Below, piece after piece: positions 25,549-33,883 of a DNA stretch of 64,000 nucleotides. Position 1 is the first letter of the stretch; each line of letters opens with the position of its first letter. Position numbers and translations under genes: made by a program. The notes under the pieces were generated by a model. It had not been told where the DNA came from and searched no databases. It worked only from the letters and a program-made list of their open reading frames with translations. The stretch comes from CAWIJK01 sp963836375 (lineage in GTDB: Bacteria > Actinomycetota > Acidimicrobiia > Acidimicrobiales > RAAP-2), in contig CAWIJK010000004.1 in NCBI GenBank assembly GCA_963836375.1, positions 930,001 to 994,000 of the forward strand. The letters run 5' to 3'.

Positions 25549-25978
25549 GCCCGGCCGGCCCGGGACCGGGCCGGGGAGACCCCGCCGGCGGGGTACTTGC
25601 GGGTGAGGTGGTGCCAGGCACACGCCGGGCACACCTCGACGTCGTAGCAGAGGACCGGCTCGGGGCGGCGGCGCAGGCGGTTGAGCTCGGTCGCCGTGCC
25701 CGGGCACCGCCCCCCGGCCGGCAGGCCGGCCCCGAACACGTAGGTGACCTGCACGGTGGCGGTCGACTCGCAGATCGGGCAGTCCTCGCCGGTCGCCTTG
25801 CCCACGTTGCGCGCCGCCCGGAGCAGCTCGGGGTGGGCGTCGCAGACGTCGACCCGCTCGACCCGGCCCTTGCGCACGTCTCGGACCACGGCGTTGCGGG
25901 CCAGCCGGTACTCGACCCGCGCCCCCCGCTCGACGCCCCGGGTCTCCCCGACGCCCCCGTCCGGGAGGTCACGGTCAC
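25545..25978 (-). pseudogene. DUF5318 family protein, apparently frameshifted near its N-terminus
   Basis: The conserved part lies in the frame that starts at GTG 25889: 'VCDAHPELLRAARNVG', 'EDCPICESTATVQVTYVFGA' and 'VCPACAWHHLTRKY', with two CxxC pairs suggesting zinc binding. The family N-terminus continues upstream of that GTG ('RVEYRLARNAVVRDV'), with no in-frame ATG, GTG or TTG. In the next frame a GTG at 25978 lies 7 nt after TAGCCT (25991–25986), a leaderless promoter. One extra base in the C6 run at 25922–25927 would join the two into one ~144-residue protein. As sequenced, only 25545–25889 (114 residues) is a clean ORF. Function unknown. Confidence 0.65.
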
Positions 25979-25985
25979 GGTGTCG

Positions 25986-25991
25986 AGGCTA
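25986..25991 (-). promoter_or_regulatory. -10 element for the DUF5318–panB transcript
   Basis: TAGCCT on the minus strand, 7 nt before GTG 25978. Confidence 0.4.
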
Positions 25992-26077
25992 GCCCCCCCA
26001 GGCGTGTCGGGAGGCACCCCCGGGGGGGCGCCCCCGACCCGGGATCCGGGGGCCCCCGGCGCGTTCTGCACCAACCG

Positions 26078-26096
26078 CTATATCGAAGCGATATAG
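26078..26096 (+). promoter_or_regulatory. Palindromic operator at the padR–ino1 promoter
   Basis: CTATATCG (26078–26085), AAG, CGATATAG (26089–26096) is a perfect 8-bp inverted repeat ending 7 nt before the padR ATG. The right arm contains the AT-rich hexamer that would serve as -10 (TATAGT, 26093–26098). This is the expected position for an autoregulatory PadR site. Confidence 0.65.
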
Positions 26097-26103
26097 TGGC
26101 CCC

Positions 26104-26757
26104 ATGTTGGACCTGGCCATCTTGGGGCTGCTCGAAGAGGGCGAGCTCCATGGCTACGAGATCCGCCGGCGCCTGCGGGAGCACCTAGGGCTCCTGGCCA
26201 ACGTGTCGTTCGGCTCGCTGTACCCGGCGCTGGGCCGCCTCGAGGCGGCCGGCGCGCTCGAGGCGGTGGAGGCCGCCGGGGCCGGGCCCCGTCGGCCCGA
26301 CGTCCCGCCGACCGGCTCGCTCAGCGGCGAGTGGGCGGTGCTCAAGGCCCGCCGCCACACCGGGACCCGGGGCCGGCGCTCCCGCAAGGTCTACCGGATC
26401 ACCGAGGCCGGACGGGCCCAGTTCACCGAGCTGCTATCGGGGGCGGGGGCCGACGACGCCCGCAGCTTCGGGCTGCGCCTAGCCTTCGCCCGCCACCTCG
26501 CACCCCAGGCCCGCCTCGCCCTGCTCGAGCGCCGGCGGGCCCAGCTGGTCCAACGCCTGGGCGAGGTCGGGACCGCCTCGGGCGAGGCCGACCTGGACGT
26601 CTACGCCCGCTCGGTGGTCGAGCACACCGCCGACGCGCTGGCCCAGGACGTCTCGTGGCTGGACCGGCTGATCGAGATCGAACGACGTGAGCACCCCGAG
26701 CAGTCCCTGACGACCGTGAGCGGGCCGAGCGGCCCGGACAAGGAGAGAAACCGATGA
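26104..26757 (+). CDS. PadR-family transcriptional regulator
   Basis: A 217-residue regulator. The winged helix (~1–115) starts 'MLDLAILGLLEEGELHGYEI' and includes 'SFGSLYPALGRLEAAGALE' and the wing 'SRKVYRITEAGRAQF'. A ~35-residue insertion of Pro/Arg-rich sequence lies between recognition helix and wing. The C-terminal helix pair fits the Vir_C-like dimerisation region. It overlaps ino1 by ATGA and carries a perfect palindrome over its promoter, so it probably represses this two-gene operon. A padR gene beside ino1 is also seen in mycobacteria. Confidence 0.93.
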   Translation: MLDLAILGLLEEGELHGYEIRRRLREHLGLLANVSFGSLYPALGRLEAAGALEAVEAAGAGPRRPDVPPTGSLSGEWAVLKARRHTGTRGRRSRKVYRITEAGRAQFTELLSGAGADDARSFGLRLAFARHLAPQARLALLERRRAQLVQRLGEVGTASGEADLDVYARSVVEHTADALAQDVSWLDRLIEIERREHPEQSLTTVSGPSGPDKERNR

Positions 26758-27851
26758 GCACCGTCCGAGTGGCGATCGCCGGCGTGGGCAACTGCGCCAG
26801 CTCGCTGATCCAGGGCATCTCGTACTACCGCGACGCCCGGCCCGACGAGGTCGTCCCCGGCCTCATGCACGTGGTCCTGGGGGGCTACCACGTGGGCGAC
26901 CTCGAGGTGGTCGCCGCCTTCGACGTCGACGCGGCCAAGGTGGGCACCGACCTCGGCAAGGCGATCTTCGGCGGCCAGAACAACACCATCCGCTTCGCCG
27001 AGGTGGGCGAGCTGGGCGTCACCGTCCAACGGGGCCCGACCCTCGACGGGCTGGGCCGCTACTACCGCGAGGTCGTCGAAGAGTCCCCGGCGGCCCCGGT
27101 CGACGTGGCCGCCGCCCTGCGCGAGGCCCGGGCCGACGTGCTGGTGGCCTACCTCCCGGTCGGTTCCGATCAGGCCCAGCGCGCCTACGCCGAGGCCTGC
27201 CTGGAGGCCAAGGTGGCCTTCGTCAACGCCATCCCGGTGTTCATCGCCTCGAACCCCGAGTGGGCGCGGCGCTTCGCCGACGCCGGGGTCCCGATCGTGG
27301 GCGACGACATCAAGAGCCAGGTGGGCTCGACCATCGTGCACCGGGTGCTCACCCGGCTCTTCGAGGACCGCGGCCTGGCTCTCGACCACACCTACCAGCT
27401 CAACGTGGGCGGCAACATGGACTTCCGCAACATGCTCGAGCGCGAGCGCCTCGAATCCAAGAAGATCTCCAAGACCCAGGCCGTCACCAGCCAGATCGAA
27501 CACGGCGCCCTGGCCCAAGACGACGTCCACATCGGGCCGTCGGACCACGTCCCGTGGCTCAACGACCGTAAGTGGGCCTACATCCGCATGGAGGGTCGCA
27601 ACTTCGGCGACGTGCCCCTCAACCTGGAGCTCAAGCTCGAGGTGTGGGACTCCCCCAACTCGGCCGGGGTGATCATCGACGCCGTGCGGTGCGCCAAGCT
27701 GGCCCTCGACCGCGGCGTCGGCGGGCCCCTCCTCGGGCCCTCGGCCTACTTCATGAAGTCGCCGCCGGTGCAGTACCACGACGACGAGGCCCAGCGGCTG
27801 GTGGAGTCGTTCGCCGCCGGCGAACCCGGTCCCGCCTGGCCCGAGGGCTGA
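26754..27851 (+). CDS. ino1: Inositol-3-phosphate synthase
   Basis: Converts glucose 6-phosphate to inositol 3-phosphate with bound NAD, feeding phosphatidylinositol, mycothiol and related actinobacterial products. The 365-residue protein has the NAD motif 'VAIAGVGNCASSLIQG', the family block 'DDIKSQVGSTIVHRVLTRLF', 'YQLNVGGNMDFRNMLERERLESKKISKTQAV' and 'IGPSDHVPWLNDRKWAYIRMEGRNFGDVPL', then 'DSPNSAGVIIDAVRC'. Length and motifs fit the actinobacterial class. Second gene of the padR operon. Confidence 0.96.
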   Translation: MSTVRVAIAGVGNCASSLIQGISYYRDARPDEVVPGLMHVVLGGYHVGDLEVVAAFDVDAAKVGTDLGKAIFGGQNNTIRFAEVGELGVTVQRGPTLDGLGRYYREVVEESPAAPVDVAAALREARADVLVAYLPVGSDQAQRAYAEACLEAKVAFVNAIPVFIASNPEWARRFADAGVPIVGDDIKSQVGSTIVHRVLTRLFEDRGLALDHTYQLNVGGNMDFRNMLERERLESKKISKTQAVTSQIEHGALAQDDVHIGPSDHVPWLNDRKWAYIRMEGRNFGDVPLNLELKLEVWDSPNSAGVIIDAVRCAKLALDRGVGGPLLGPSAYFMKSPPVQYHDDEAQRLVESFAAGEPGPAWPEG

Positions 27852-27871
27852 CCCCGGGCCCGGCGGGTCAG
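27848..27871. terminator. Bidirectional hairpin between ino1 and a lipoprotein gene
   Basis: CTGACCC (27848–27854) pairs perfectly with GGGTCAG (27865–27871) around a 10-nt loop. The ino1 stop (27849–27851) and the stop of the convergent gene (27868–27870, minus strand) both lie within the arms. Confidence 0.6.
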
Positions 27872-28356
27872 GGCGGGCAGGGCAGGCCGAAGGCAGCCAG
27901 GACGGCAGCGGGGACCGTCACGTAGGTGGCCGCCGCCGGGGTGGTCGACCCGACGAGGGGGCAGCCCACCTCGGCCGAGCCGAAGCCCGTGACCCGCCAC
28001 ACCCCGTCAGCCAGGTGGACGAAGCCGTAGCCTCCCTGGAAGCTGGCCCGGTCACCGGCCGAGGGACCGACGTCGAACTTGGCCCAGGTCGAATCGACCG
28101 TCGAGACGCTGACCCCGGTGAGGACGTAGCTCGAGGGGGCGAGCCCCTGGGCGCTCTGGTAGGCCCTCACCGCCCTGGTGATGTCGGGCAGGGTCGCGTT
28201 GGCGGCGATGGTGGTGGTCGTGGTGGTCGGCGCCGCCGAGGGCGCGCCCGAACCACACGCGCTGAGGGCGACACCGGCGGCGACGAGCACGCCCGCCGCC
28301 GCCGTCCGCCACCGGTTGGCTGGAGCACCCGTGGCCATCGTCTCGTCGGGGCTCAT
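27868..28356 (-). CDS. Predicted lipoprotein, function unknown
   Basis: A 162-residue secreted protein. The signal peptide has 'NRWRTAAAGVLVAAG' and the lipobox 'VALSACGSG' (Cys34). A Thr-rich linker follows (~44–50). The globular part has 'ITRAVRAYQSAQGLAPSSYV', 'DSTWAKFDVGPSAG' and 'YGFVHLADGVWRVTGFGSAEVGCP', resembling a small β-rich domain seen in actinobacterial lipoproteins. ATG at 28356 overlaps the stop of the CCA-adding enzyme by ATGA; an alternative ATG lies at 28338. Confidence 0.7.
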   Translation of the reverse strand: MSPDETMATGAPANRWRTAAAGVLVAAGVALSACGSGAPSAAPTTTTTTIAANATLPDITRAVRAYQSAQGLAPSSYVLTGVSVSTVDSTWAKFDVGPSAGDRASFQGGYGFVHLADGVWRVTGFGSAEVGCPLVGSTTPAAATYVTVPAAVLAAFGLPCPP

Positions 28357-29834
28357 CCTGGCACGCCCGGTTCCCCGGGCGCCGGGCCGTCGGGGGGCCG
28401 GGGGGACCCCGGCGGGGTCTCCCCGGCCCCGCCCCGGGCGGCCCACCACTCGTCGAGACGCCGGCCGGCCTCTTCGGGCCCGAGGGGGCCCTCGTCGAGC
28501 CGCAGCTCGAGGAGGAACGACAGGGCCTGGCCCACGGCGGGGCCCGGCGCCAACCCGAGTCGGGCCATCACCTCGTTCCCGTCGAGCTCGGGGCGGATGG
28601 CCTCGAGTGACTCGCGCTGGGCCAGTTCGGCGATACGCGCCTCGAGCTCGTCCATCCGCCGACCGAGCGCCTTGGCCTTGGCCGCGTTGCGGGTCGTGCA
28701 GTCGCAACGGGTCAGCTCGTTGAGCCGGTCGAGCAGCGGCCCGGCGTCGCGCACGTAGCGGCGCACGGCGCGGTCGCTCCAGCCCAGCCGGTAGGTGTGG
28801 AACCGCAGATGGAGCTCGACCAGGGTCACGACCGTCTCGATGTCCTCGCGCGCGTAGCGCAGGGCCTCCATGCGCTGGCGGGTCATGCGGGCCCCGACCA
28901 CCTCGTGGTGGTGGAACGTCACCCCGCCCGGGCCGAAGGCCCGGGTCCGGGGCTTGCCGACGTCGTGGAAGAGGGCGGCCAGGCGCAACAGGCGGTCCGG
29001 CGACGTCTTGTCCACCACGGCCAGGGTGTGGGCCAGGACGTCTTTGTGGCGGTGGATCGGGTCCTGTTCGAGGGCGAGGCCGGGCAGCTCGGGCACGAAC
29101 TCGGCCGCCAGCCCGGTGTCGACGACGAACCACAGGCCGACCGACGCGCTGGGCACCACGACCAGCTTGTCGAGCTCGTCGCGGATGCGCTCAGCCGAGA
29201 CGATCTCGAGGCGGTGGTGGCCCCGGCGAACCGCTTCGACCAGGGCCGGGTCGGGTTCGAGGCCGTAGGCGGCGATGAACCGGGCCGCCCGCAGCATCCG
29301 CAACGGGTCGTCGTCGAACGACACGTCGGGCTCGAGGGGGGTGCGGAGGCGTCCGGCCGCCAGGTCGGCGATCCCGTCGAACGGGTCGACCAGGGTCAGC
29401 GCCGGGAGGGCCAGGGCCATCGCGTTCACCGTGAAGTCGCGCCGGGCCAGGTCCTCGACGATGTCGTCGCCGAAGGTGACGTCGGGCTTGCGCGAGTCGG
29501 GCCGGTAGGCCTCGGCCCGGTGGGTGGTGATCTCATAGCGCCGCCCGGCGTGGCGAGCGCCGATGGTGCCGAACCGCTTGCCCTGGGTCCACACGGCATC
29601 GGCCCAACCCGAGACGAGCGCTTCGATCTCGTCGGGCCGGGCGTCGGTCGTGAGATCGAAGTCGAAGTCCTCGTCGGCGGGGCCCGGGCGCCCACGGGGG
29701 CCCTCGACGAGCGCGTCGCGCACCGAGCCGCCGACCAGATAGAGCGAGTGCCCCGCGCCCGAGAACCGTTTGGCCAGCGCCGTCGTGGCCTCCACCAGGG
29801 GCCGGAAACGCTCGGGCATGGGCGGGCGCGGCAC
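28353..29834 (-). CDS. CCA tRNA nucleotidyltransferase (PcnA-like)
   Basis: Adds or repairs the 3' CCA of tRNA; the mycobacterial counterpart in this locus is called pcnA. About 493 residues. The polymerase head has 'LYLVGGSVRDALV' and the catalytic 'DFDFDLTTDARPDEI', followed by 'RRDFTVNAMAL' and 'DPLRMLRAARFIA'. An HD phosphohydrolase domain follows with 'LAALFHDVGKPRT' and 'FHHHEVVGARM'. The preferred GTG at 29834 lies 6 nt after TAGCGT, a leaderless start; an ATG at 29819 is the alternative. Divergent from the DUF6049 gene with a matching promoter. Confidence 0.92.
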   Translation of the reverse strand: MPRPPMPERFRPLVEATTALAKRFSGAGHSLYLVGGSVRDALVEGPRGRPGPADEDFDFDLTTDARPDEIEALVSGWADAVWTQGKRFGTIGARHAGRRYEITTHRAEAYRPDSRKPDVTFGDDIVEDLARRDFTVNAMALALPALTLVDPFDGIADLAAGRLRTPLEPDVSFDDDPLRMLRAARFIAAYGLEPDPALVEAVRRGHHRLEIVSAERIRDELDKLVVVPSASVGLWFVVDTGLAAEFVPELPGLALEQDPIHRHKDVLAHTLAVVDKTSPDRLLRLAALFHDVGKPRTRAFGPGGVTFHHHEVVGARMTRQRMEALRYAREDIETVVTLVELHLRFHTYRLGWSDRAVRRYVRDAGPLLDRLNELTRCDCTTRNAAKAKALGRRMDELEARIAELAQRESLEAIRPELDGNEVMARLGLAPGPAVGQALSFLLELRLDEGPLGPEEAGRRLDEWWAARGGAGETPPGSPRPPDGPAPGEPGVPG

Positions 29835-29887
29835 CGGCACACGCTAAACGACCCTGTCGGGGGGTCGGCACCGGTTAGCGTTGCCCG
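29835..29887. promoter_or_regulatory. Back-to-back leaderless promoters
   Basis: TAGCGT on the minus strand (29846–29841) is 6 nt from the CCA-adding enzyme start, and TAGCGT on the plus strand (29876–29881) is 6 nt from the DUF6049 gene start. Same hexamer, same spacing, opposite directions, about 30 bp apart. Confidence 0.55.
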
Positions 29888-32014
29888 GTGTCGTTGCGCT
29901 TCGCTCGGTCCACCGGGCCGGCGGTGCTCGTCGTGCTCGGCGCTTGCGTCTCCTTGGGCCTTCTCGGCGCGTCGGGGACCGCAAGCGCCGCGCCCGGCGG
30001 GGCGCGGGGCGCGGCCCGGGTGGCCACGTTCTCGCTCCTGGCCCAGCCGTCGGCCTGGGTCATGCCCGGTCAGTCCTTCACCATCGACCTGGGCATCCCG
30101 GCGGGCACCCCGGCGGGCGCCCAGGTCGCGGTGACCCTCTACGACAAGCTCGGGACCCGCTCGGCCTTCGAGCAGACCCTGTCGGGACCCCCGGCCGGCC
30201 CGGTCCTCGACCGGACGGCCCCGGTCGGCCTGTCGACCCTCGCTCCGGGGTCCGGTGGGCCCCAGCTCTCGGCGGCGGTCTTCCCCGAACAGCCCACCGG
30301 CGGGGCGGTCGGCCCGGTCCTCGACCTCCACTGCGTGGCCGACACCGGATCGTGCTCGGGGGTCTACCCCGCCGTGGTCTCCCTCGAGCGCCCTTCGGGG
30401 GGCGGGACCCTGGGCCACTTCACCACCTACCTCACCTACGCCGAGGCCAAGAGTGCCCAGCCGCTGCGCTTCGCCTGGGTGGTCCCGGTGGCCGCGCCGG
30501 TGGTCATCCGGCCCGCCGCCGGGCCGGCCGCCACCCTGGCCCCACCAAGCGCGGCCGAGGTCACGGCGATCGCCCGGCTGGCCGCGGCGCTCCGCGCCTC
30601 GTCGGTGCCGGTCACCGTCGAACCCTCGCCCCAGACCGTCGCCACCCTGAGCACCCTGCCCGGCCGGTTGGGCGTCGTCGGTCGCGGCGCCGTGGCCGAC
30701 CTGGCCGCGCTGTCGGGCGACCAGGCCGTCCATGACGTCCCCCCCCAGCCCTACGTCCCGATCGACGCCGACGCCCTGAGCGGCGAGGGGGCCGAGCTGG
30801 CCGGCCAGTTGGACGAGGGGGACTCGGCCCTCGGTCGGGCCGGGATCGCCACCACCCCGACGGGGACCGCCGCCGCCTGGGTCGCCCAGGGGGGGGTCTC
30901 GGCCGACCTCGGCGCCAGCCTGGAGACCATCGGCAGGGCGGTCGGCTCGCCGATGCAGGTCGTGGTGCCCGACGCCACCTTGGTCCCGCCGGCCGGGGCC
31001 TCCTCGGGGATCACCTGGGGCTACCCGTTCAACCTCGCCCTCGGACGGGGGCGCACGTTCCAGGCGGCGGCCTCCGACGGCGGGCTGGCCGCCCACTTCA
31101 CCGCCGAACCCGATGACCCGGCCCTGGCCGCCAGCCAGCTCCTGGCCGACCTGGCCTTCATCCACTTCGAGCAGCCGAACCTGGTCGACCCGCGCGGGGT
31201 CATCGCCGTCCCCCCCACCGGCTGGACCCCAAACGCCGCCTTCGACGACGCGCTGCTCGACGGCCTGCGGGGCAATCCCGACATCGAACCGGTCACCCTC
31301 GCCGGGTTCTTCGCGCAAGTGCCCCTCGGCGGCAACGGGGCGCCGACGTCGCGCGCCGCGGCCCCGGGCAACGGCACCAGCCTCCCCGCCGGCCTCGCCC
31401 ACCAGATCTCGGCCGGTCGCCTCCGGCTCACCGCCTTCGACAGCGCGGTGCCCAAGAAGTCCACCCCGGTCCTGAGCCAGCTCGACGACATCTTGCTCGC
31501 CTCGCAGTCGATCGGGCTCAGCCCCCCCGAGCAGCGGGCTGGCGTCGACACCTTCGAGCGGGCGCTCACCGGCCAGCTCTCGTTGATCCAGCTGGCCACC
31601 GAACGGACCATCACCGTCACCGCGCGCACCGCGGCCATCCCCATCACCGTCTTGTCCAACGCGCCCTACACGGTCGTCGGGACCTTGACCCTCACGTCGA
31701 ACAAATTCATCTTCCCGCCCCCCGGCTCGACCCGCTCGGGGGTCGTGCTCGACCACCCGACGACCCCGTTGCGGATCGAGGCGGTGGCCCGCACCTCGGG
31801 CGACCTGCCAGTGGAGGCCGTCTTCAGCTCGCCAGCCGGTGACCTCGAGATCGCCCGCGGTCAGCTCACCGTGCGCTCGACCGCCATCTCGTGGGTCGGC
31901 ATCATGCTCACCGCCCTGGCCCTGGCCGTGCTCGGCGCCTGGTGGGCCCGGACCTGGTGGGCCGGGCGGCGCCGCAAGCTGGCCGAGCGGGCCGCCGCCG
32001 GCCGGGCCGGGTGA
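29888..32014 (+). CDS. DUF6049 family secreted/membrane protein
   Basis: A 708-residue protein in the position of mycobacterial Rv3909. A signal peptide covers residues ~1–36 ('LVVLGACVSLGLLGASGTASA'). A long extracytoplasmic region follows, with an N-terminal β-rich domain ('MPGQSFTIDLGIPAG') and a central part with repeated Ala/Asp-rich helices ('AVASSQLLADLAFIHFEQP'-like). One C-terminal membrane helix ('WVGIMLTALALAVLGAWWA') is followed by a short basic tail. The family is uncharacterised but always precedes murJ in this block, suggesting a link with envelope assembly. GTG start 6 nt after TAGCGT. Confidence 0.85.
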   Translation: MSLRFARSTGPAVLVVLGACVSLGLLGASGTASAAPGGARGAARVATFSLLAQPSAWVMPGQSFTIDLGIPAGTPAGAQVAVTLYDKLGTRSAFEQTLSGPPAGPVLDRTAPVGLSTLAPGSGGPQLSAAVFPEQPTGGAVGPVLDLHCVADTGSCSGVYPAVVSLERPSGGGTLGHFTTYLTYAEAKSAQPLRFAWVVPVAAPVVIRPAAGPAATLAPPSAAEVTAIARLAAALRASSVPVTVEPSPQTVATLSTLPGRLGVVGRGAVADLAALSGDQAVHDVPPQPYVPIDADALSGEGAELAGQLDEGDSALGRAGIATTPTGTAAAWVAQGGVSADLGASLETIGRAVGSPMQVVVPDATLVPPAGASSGITWGYPFNLALGRGRTFQAAASDGGLAAHFTAEPDDPALAASQLLADLAFIHFEQPNLVDPRGVIAVPPTGWTPNAAFDDALLDGLRGNPDIEPVTLAGFFAQVPLGGNGAPTSRAAAPGNGTSLPAGLAHQISAGRLRLTAFDSAVPKKSTPVLSQLDDILLASQSIGLSPPEQRAGVDTFERALTGQLSLIQLATERTITVTARTAAIPITVLSNAPYTVVGTLTLTSNKFIFPPPGSTRSGVVLDHPTTPLRIEAVARTSGDLPVEAVFSSPAGDLEIARGQLTVRSTAISWVGIMLTALALAVLGAWWARTWWAGRRRKLAERAAAGRAG

Positions 32015-32023
32015 GCTTCGGCC

Positions 32024-33787
32024 GTGAGTGAGCTGATCGGGGCCTCGGCCGACCCCTCGCTCCCCCCGGGGAGCGAGGGCCCGGCGTTCGAAGAACAGCT
32101 GCGCCCCGCCCCCCCCGGCCCGCCCACCGCTGGCGGGGGCGGGGGCGGCTCGGGCCCGGACCCGGGCTCGGGGCGGCCGGTCAACCTGCGCCGGGCCACC
32201 GTGGGCATGGCGGTAGGCACCGGGCTCTCCCGGCTGACCGGGGTCGCCCGGGTGCTCGCCTTGGCCTACGCGCTGGGCTTCACCCGGCTGGCCGACGCCT
32301 ACAACCTGGCCAACGTCACCCCGAACATGCTCTACGACATCATCTTGGGCGGGGTGCTGTCGGCCACGTTCATCCCGGTCTTCGTGGACCGCTTGGCCAC
32401 CCGGTCCGAGCGGGAGGCCTGGCGGGCCATCTCGGCCGTCGTCACCCTGGCCGTGGTGGTGCTGGCCGGGGCCAGCGTCGTCTTCTTCCTCTGCGCCCCG
32501 CTGATCATCTCGGCGTACACCTCGCTCGACCACGCCCACAGCCTGGTGGGCACCGCGGCGCTCACCCACGAGCGCGAGGTGGCGACCACCCTGCTTCGCT
32601 GGTTCGTCCCCCAGGTCTTCTTCTACGGGATCATCGCCCTGGCCACCGCCCTGCTCAACACCCGCCGCAAGTTCGGCGCCCCGGCCTGGGTGCCCATCGC
32701 CAACAACCTGGTCTGCGTGGCCGTGCTGGTCTGGTTCCACCAGGTGGCCCGGGTGCCGACCTTGGTCGGGGCCCAGCTCCACCCGGGCCAGCTGGTCCTG
32801 CTCGGGCTGGGCACGACGCTCGGGGTGGTGGTCCAGGCCCTCCTGCTCCTGCCCAGCCTGGGGCGGGCCCGGCTGCGCCGACTGACCTGGCGCTTCGAGC
32901 CGGGCCACGAGGCGGTCCGCACCGTGCTGCGCCTCGGCGCCTGGACCTTCGGCTTCGTGATGACGAACCAGATCGCCCTGTTCGTCGTCCTGGCCCTGGC
33001 CGTCGGCGCCGGCGGTCCGGCGCCGGTCTCGTCGTACACCTACGCCTACACCTTCTTGCAGATGCCCTACGCCGTGGTCGCCGTCTCGGTCATGAGCGCG
33101 GTGACCCCGGACCTCTCCGAGAAGTGGGCCACCGGGGACCTCACCGGGTTCACCCGGCGCATGGCCGGGGGCCTGCGCGCCGTGCTGGCCATCATCATCC
33201 CCGCCGCCGTCGGGATGCTGGTGCTGGCCAAGCCGACCGTGGCCCTGCTGCTCGGCCACGGGGCCGGGAAACCGTCGGAGACCGCAGACACCGGCCAGGC
33301 CCTGGCCATGTTCGCCCTGGGGCTGCCCGGGTTCTGCACCTTCCTCTATGTGGTGCGGGTGCTCCAGTCCATGCAGCGGACCCGGGTGGCCTTCTGGCTC
33401 TACCTGGTGGAGAACGCGGTCAACGTGACCCTGGCCGTCGCCCTGGTCCATCCCCTCGGGGTCAGGGGCCTCGCCCTGTCGCTGTCGGTCGCCTACACCG
33501 TCGGGGCGCTGTGCGGCCTGGTCGTGCTGCGCCAGTGGCTGGGCGGCCTGGGACCGCACCGGGCCTACGCACCGCTGCGCCGGGTGCTGGTGGCCAGCGC
33601 CCTCATGGGGGTCGTCGTGGTGGTGGTCTCGAACCTCTCGGGGGCCCAGTCGGGGCTGGGGCTGTTCGTCCGGGTGATCGGCTCGGCCGCCCTGGGCGTC
33701 GCCGTCTACTTCGCCACCGCGGCGGTGCTGGCCAACCGCGGCCACAGGCGGGGACCGCGACCCCGGGCCCGCGGGGCGGGGCCCTGA
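32024..33787 (+). CDS. murJ: Lipid II flippase MurJ
   Basis: A 587-residue MOP-superfamily flippase that moves lipid II to the outer face of the membrane for peptidoglycan synthesis. A ~55-residue disordered Pro/Gly-rich N-terminus precedes the 14-helix core. Family blocks: 'GTGLSRLTGVARVLALAYALG' with the essential Arg, 'NVTPNMLYDIILGGVLSATFIPVF', 'MPYAVVAVSVMSAVTPDLSE' and 'LPGFCTFLYVVRVLQSMQRT'. The C-terminus is a short basic tail; no kinase-like domain is attached, unlike mycobacterial MviN. It begins 9 bp after the DUF6049 gene and is probably co-transcribed. Confidence 0.93.
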   Translation: MSELIGASADPSLPPGSEGPAFEEQLRPAPPGPPTAGGGGGGSGPDPGSGRPVNLRRATVGMAVGTGLSRLTGVARVLALAYALGFTRLADAYNLANVTPNMLYDIILGGVLSATFIPVFVDRLATRSEREAWRAISAVVTLAVVVLAGASVVFFLCAPLIISAYTSLDHAHSLVGTAALTHEREVATTLLRWFVPQVFFYGIIALATALLNTRRKFGAPAWVPIANNLVCVAVLVWFHQVARVPTLVGAQLHPGQLVLLGLGTTLGVVVQALLLLPSLGRARLRRLTWRFEPGHEAVRTVLRLGAWTFGFVMTNQIALFVVLALAVGAGGPAPVSSYTYAYTFLQMPYAVVAVSVMSAVTPDLSEKWATGDLTGFTRRMAGGLRAVLAIIIPAAVGMLVLAKPTVALLLGHGAGKPSETADTGQALAMFALGLPGFCTFLYVVRVLQSMQRTRVAFWLYLVENAVNVTLAVALVHPLGVRGLALSLSVAYTVGALCGLVVLRQWLGGLGPHRAYAPLRRVLVASALMGVVVVVVSNLSGAQSGLGLFVRVIGSAALGVAVYFATAAVLANRGHRRGPRPRARGAGP

Positions 33788-33883
33788 CCCGGCCCGCCGC
33801 CGGGGCCACGGGGTAGGTTGCTCGGCGTCGGGCGGCCCCCCTCGCCCGAGGCCCGTCCCCCCCAGAGGATCGAGGAACCCACC

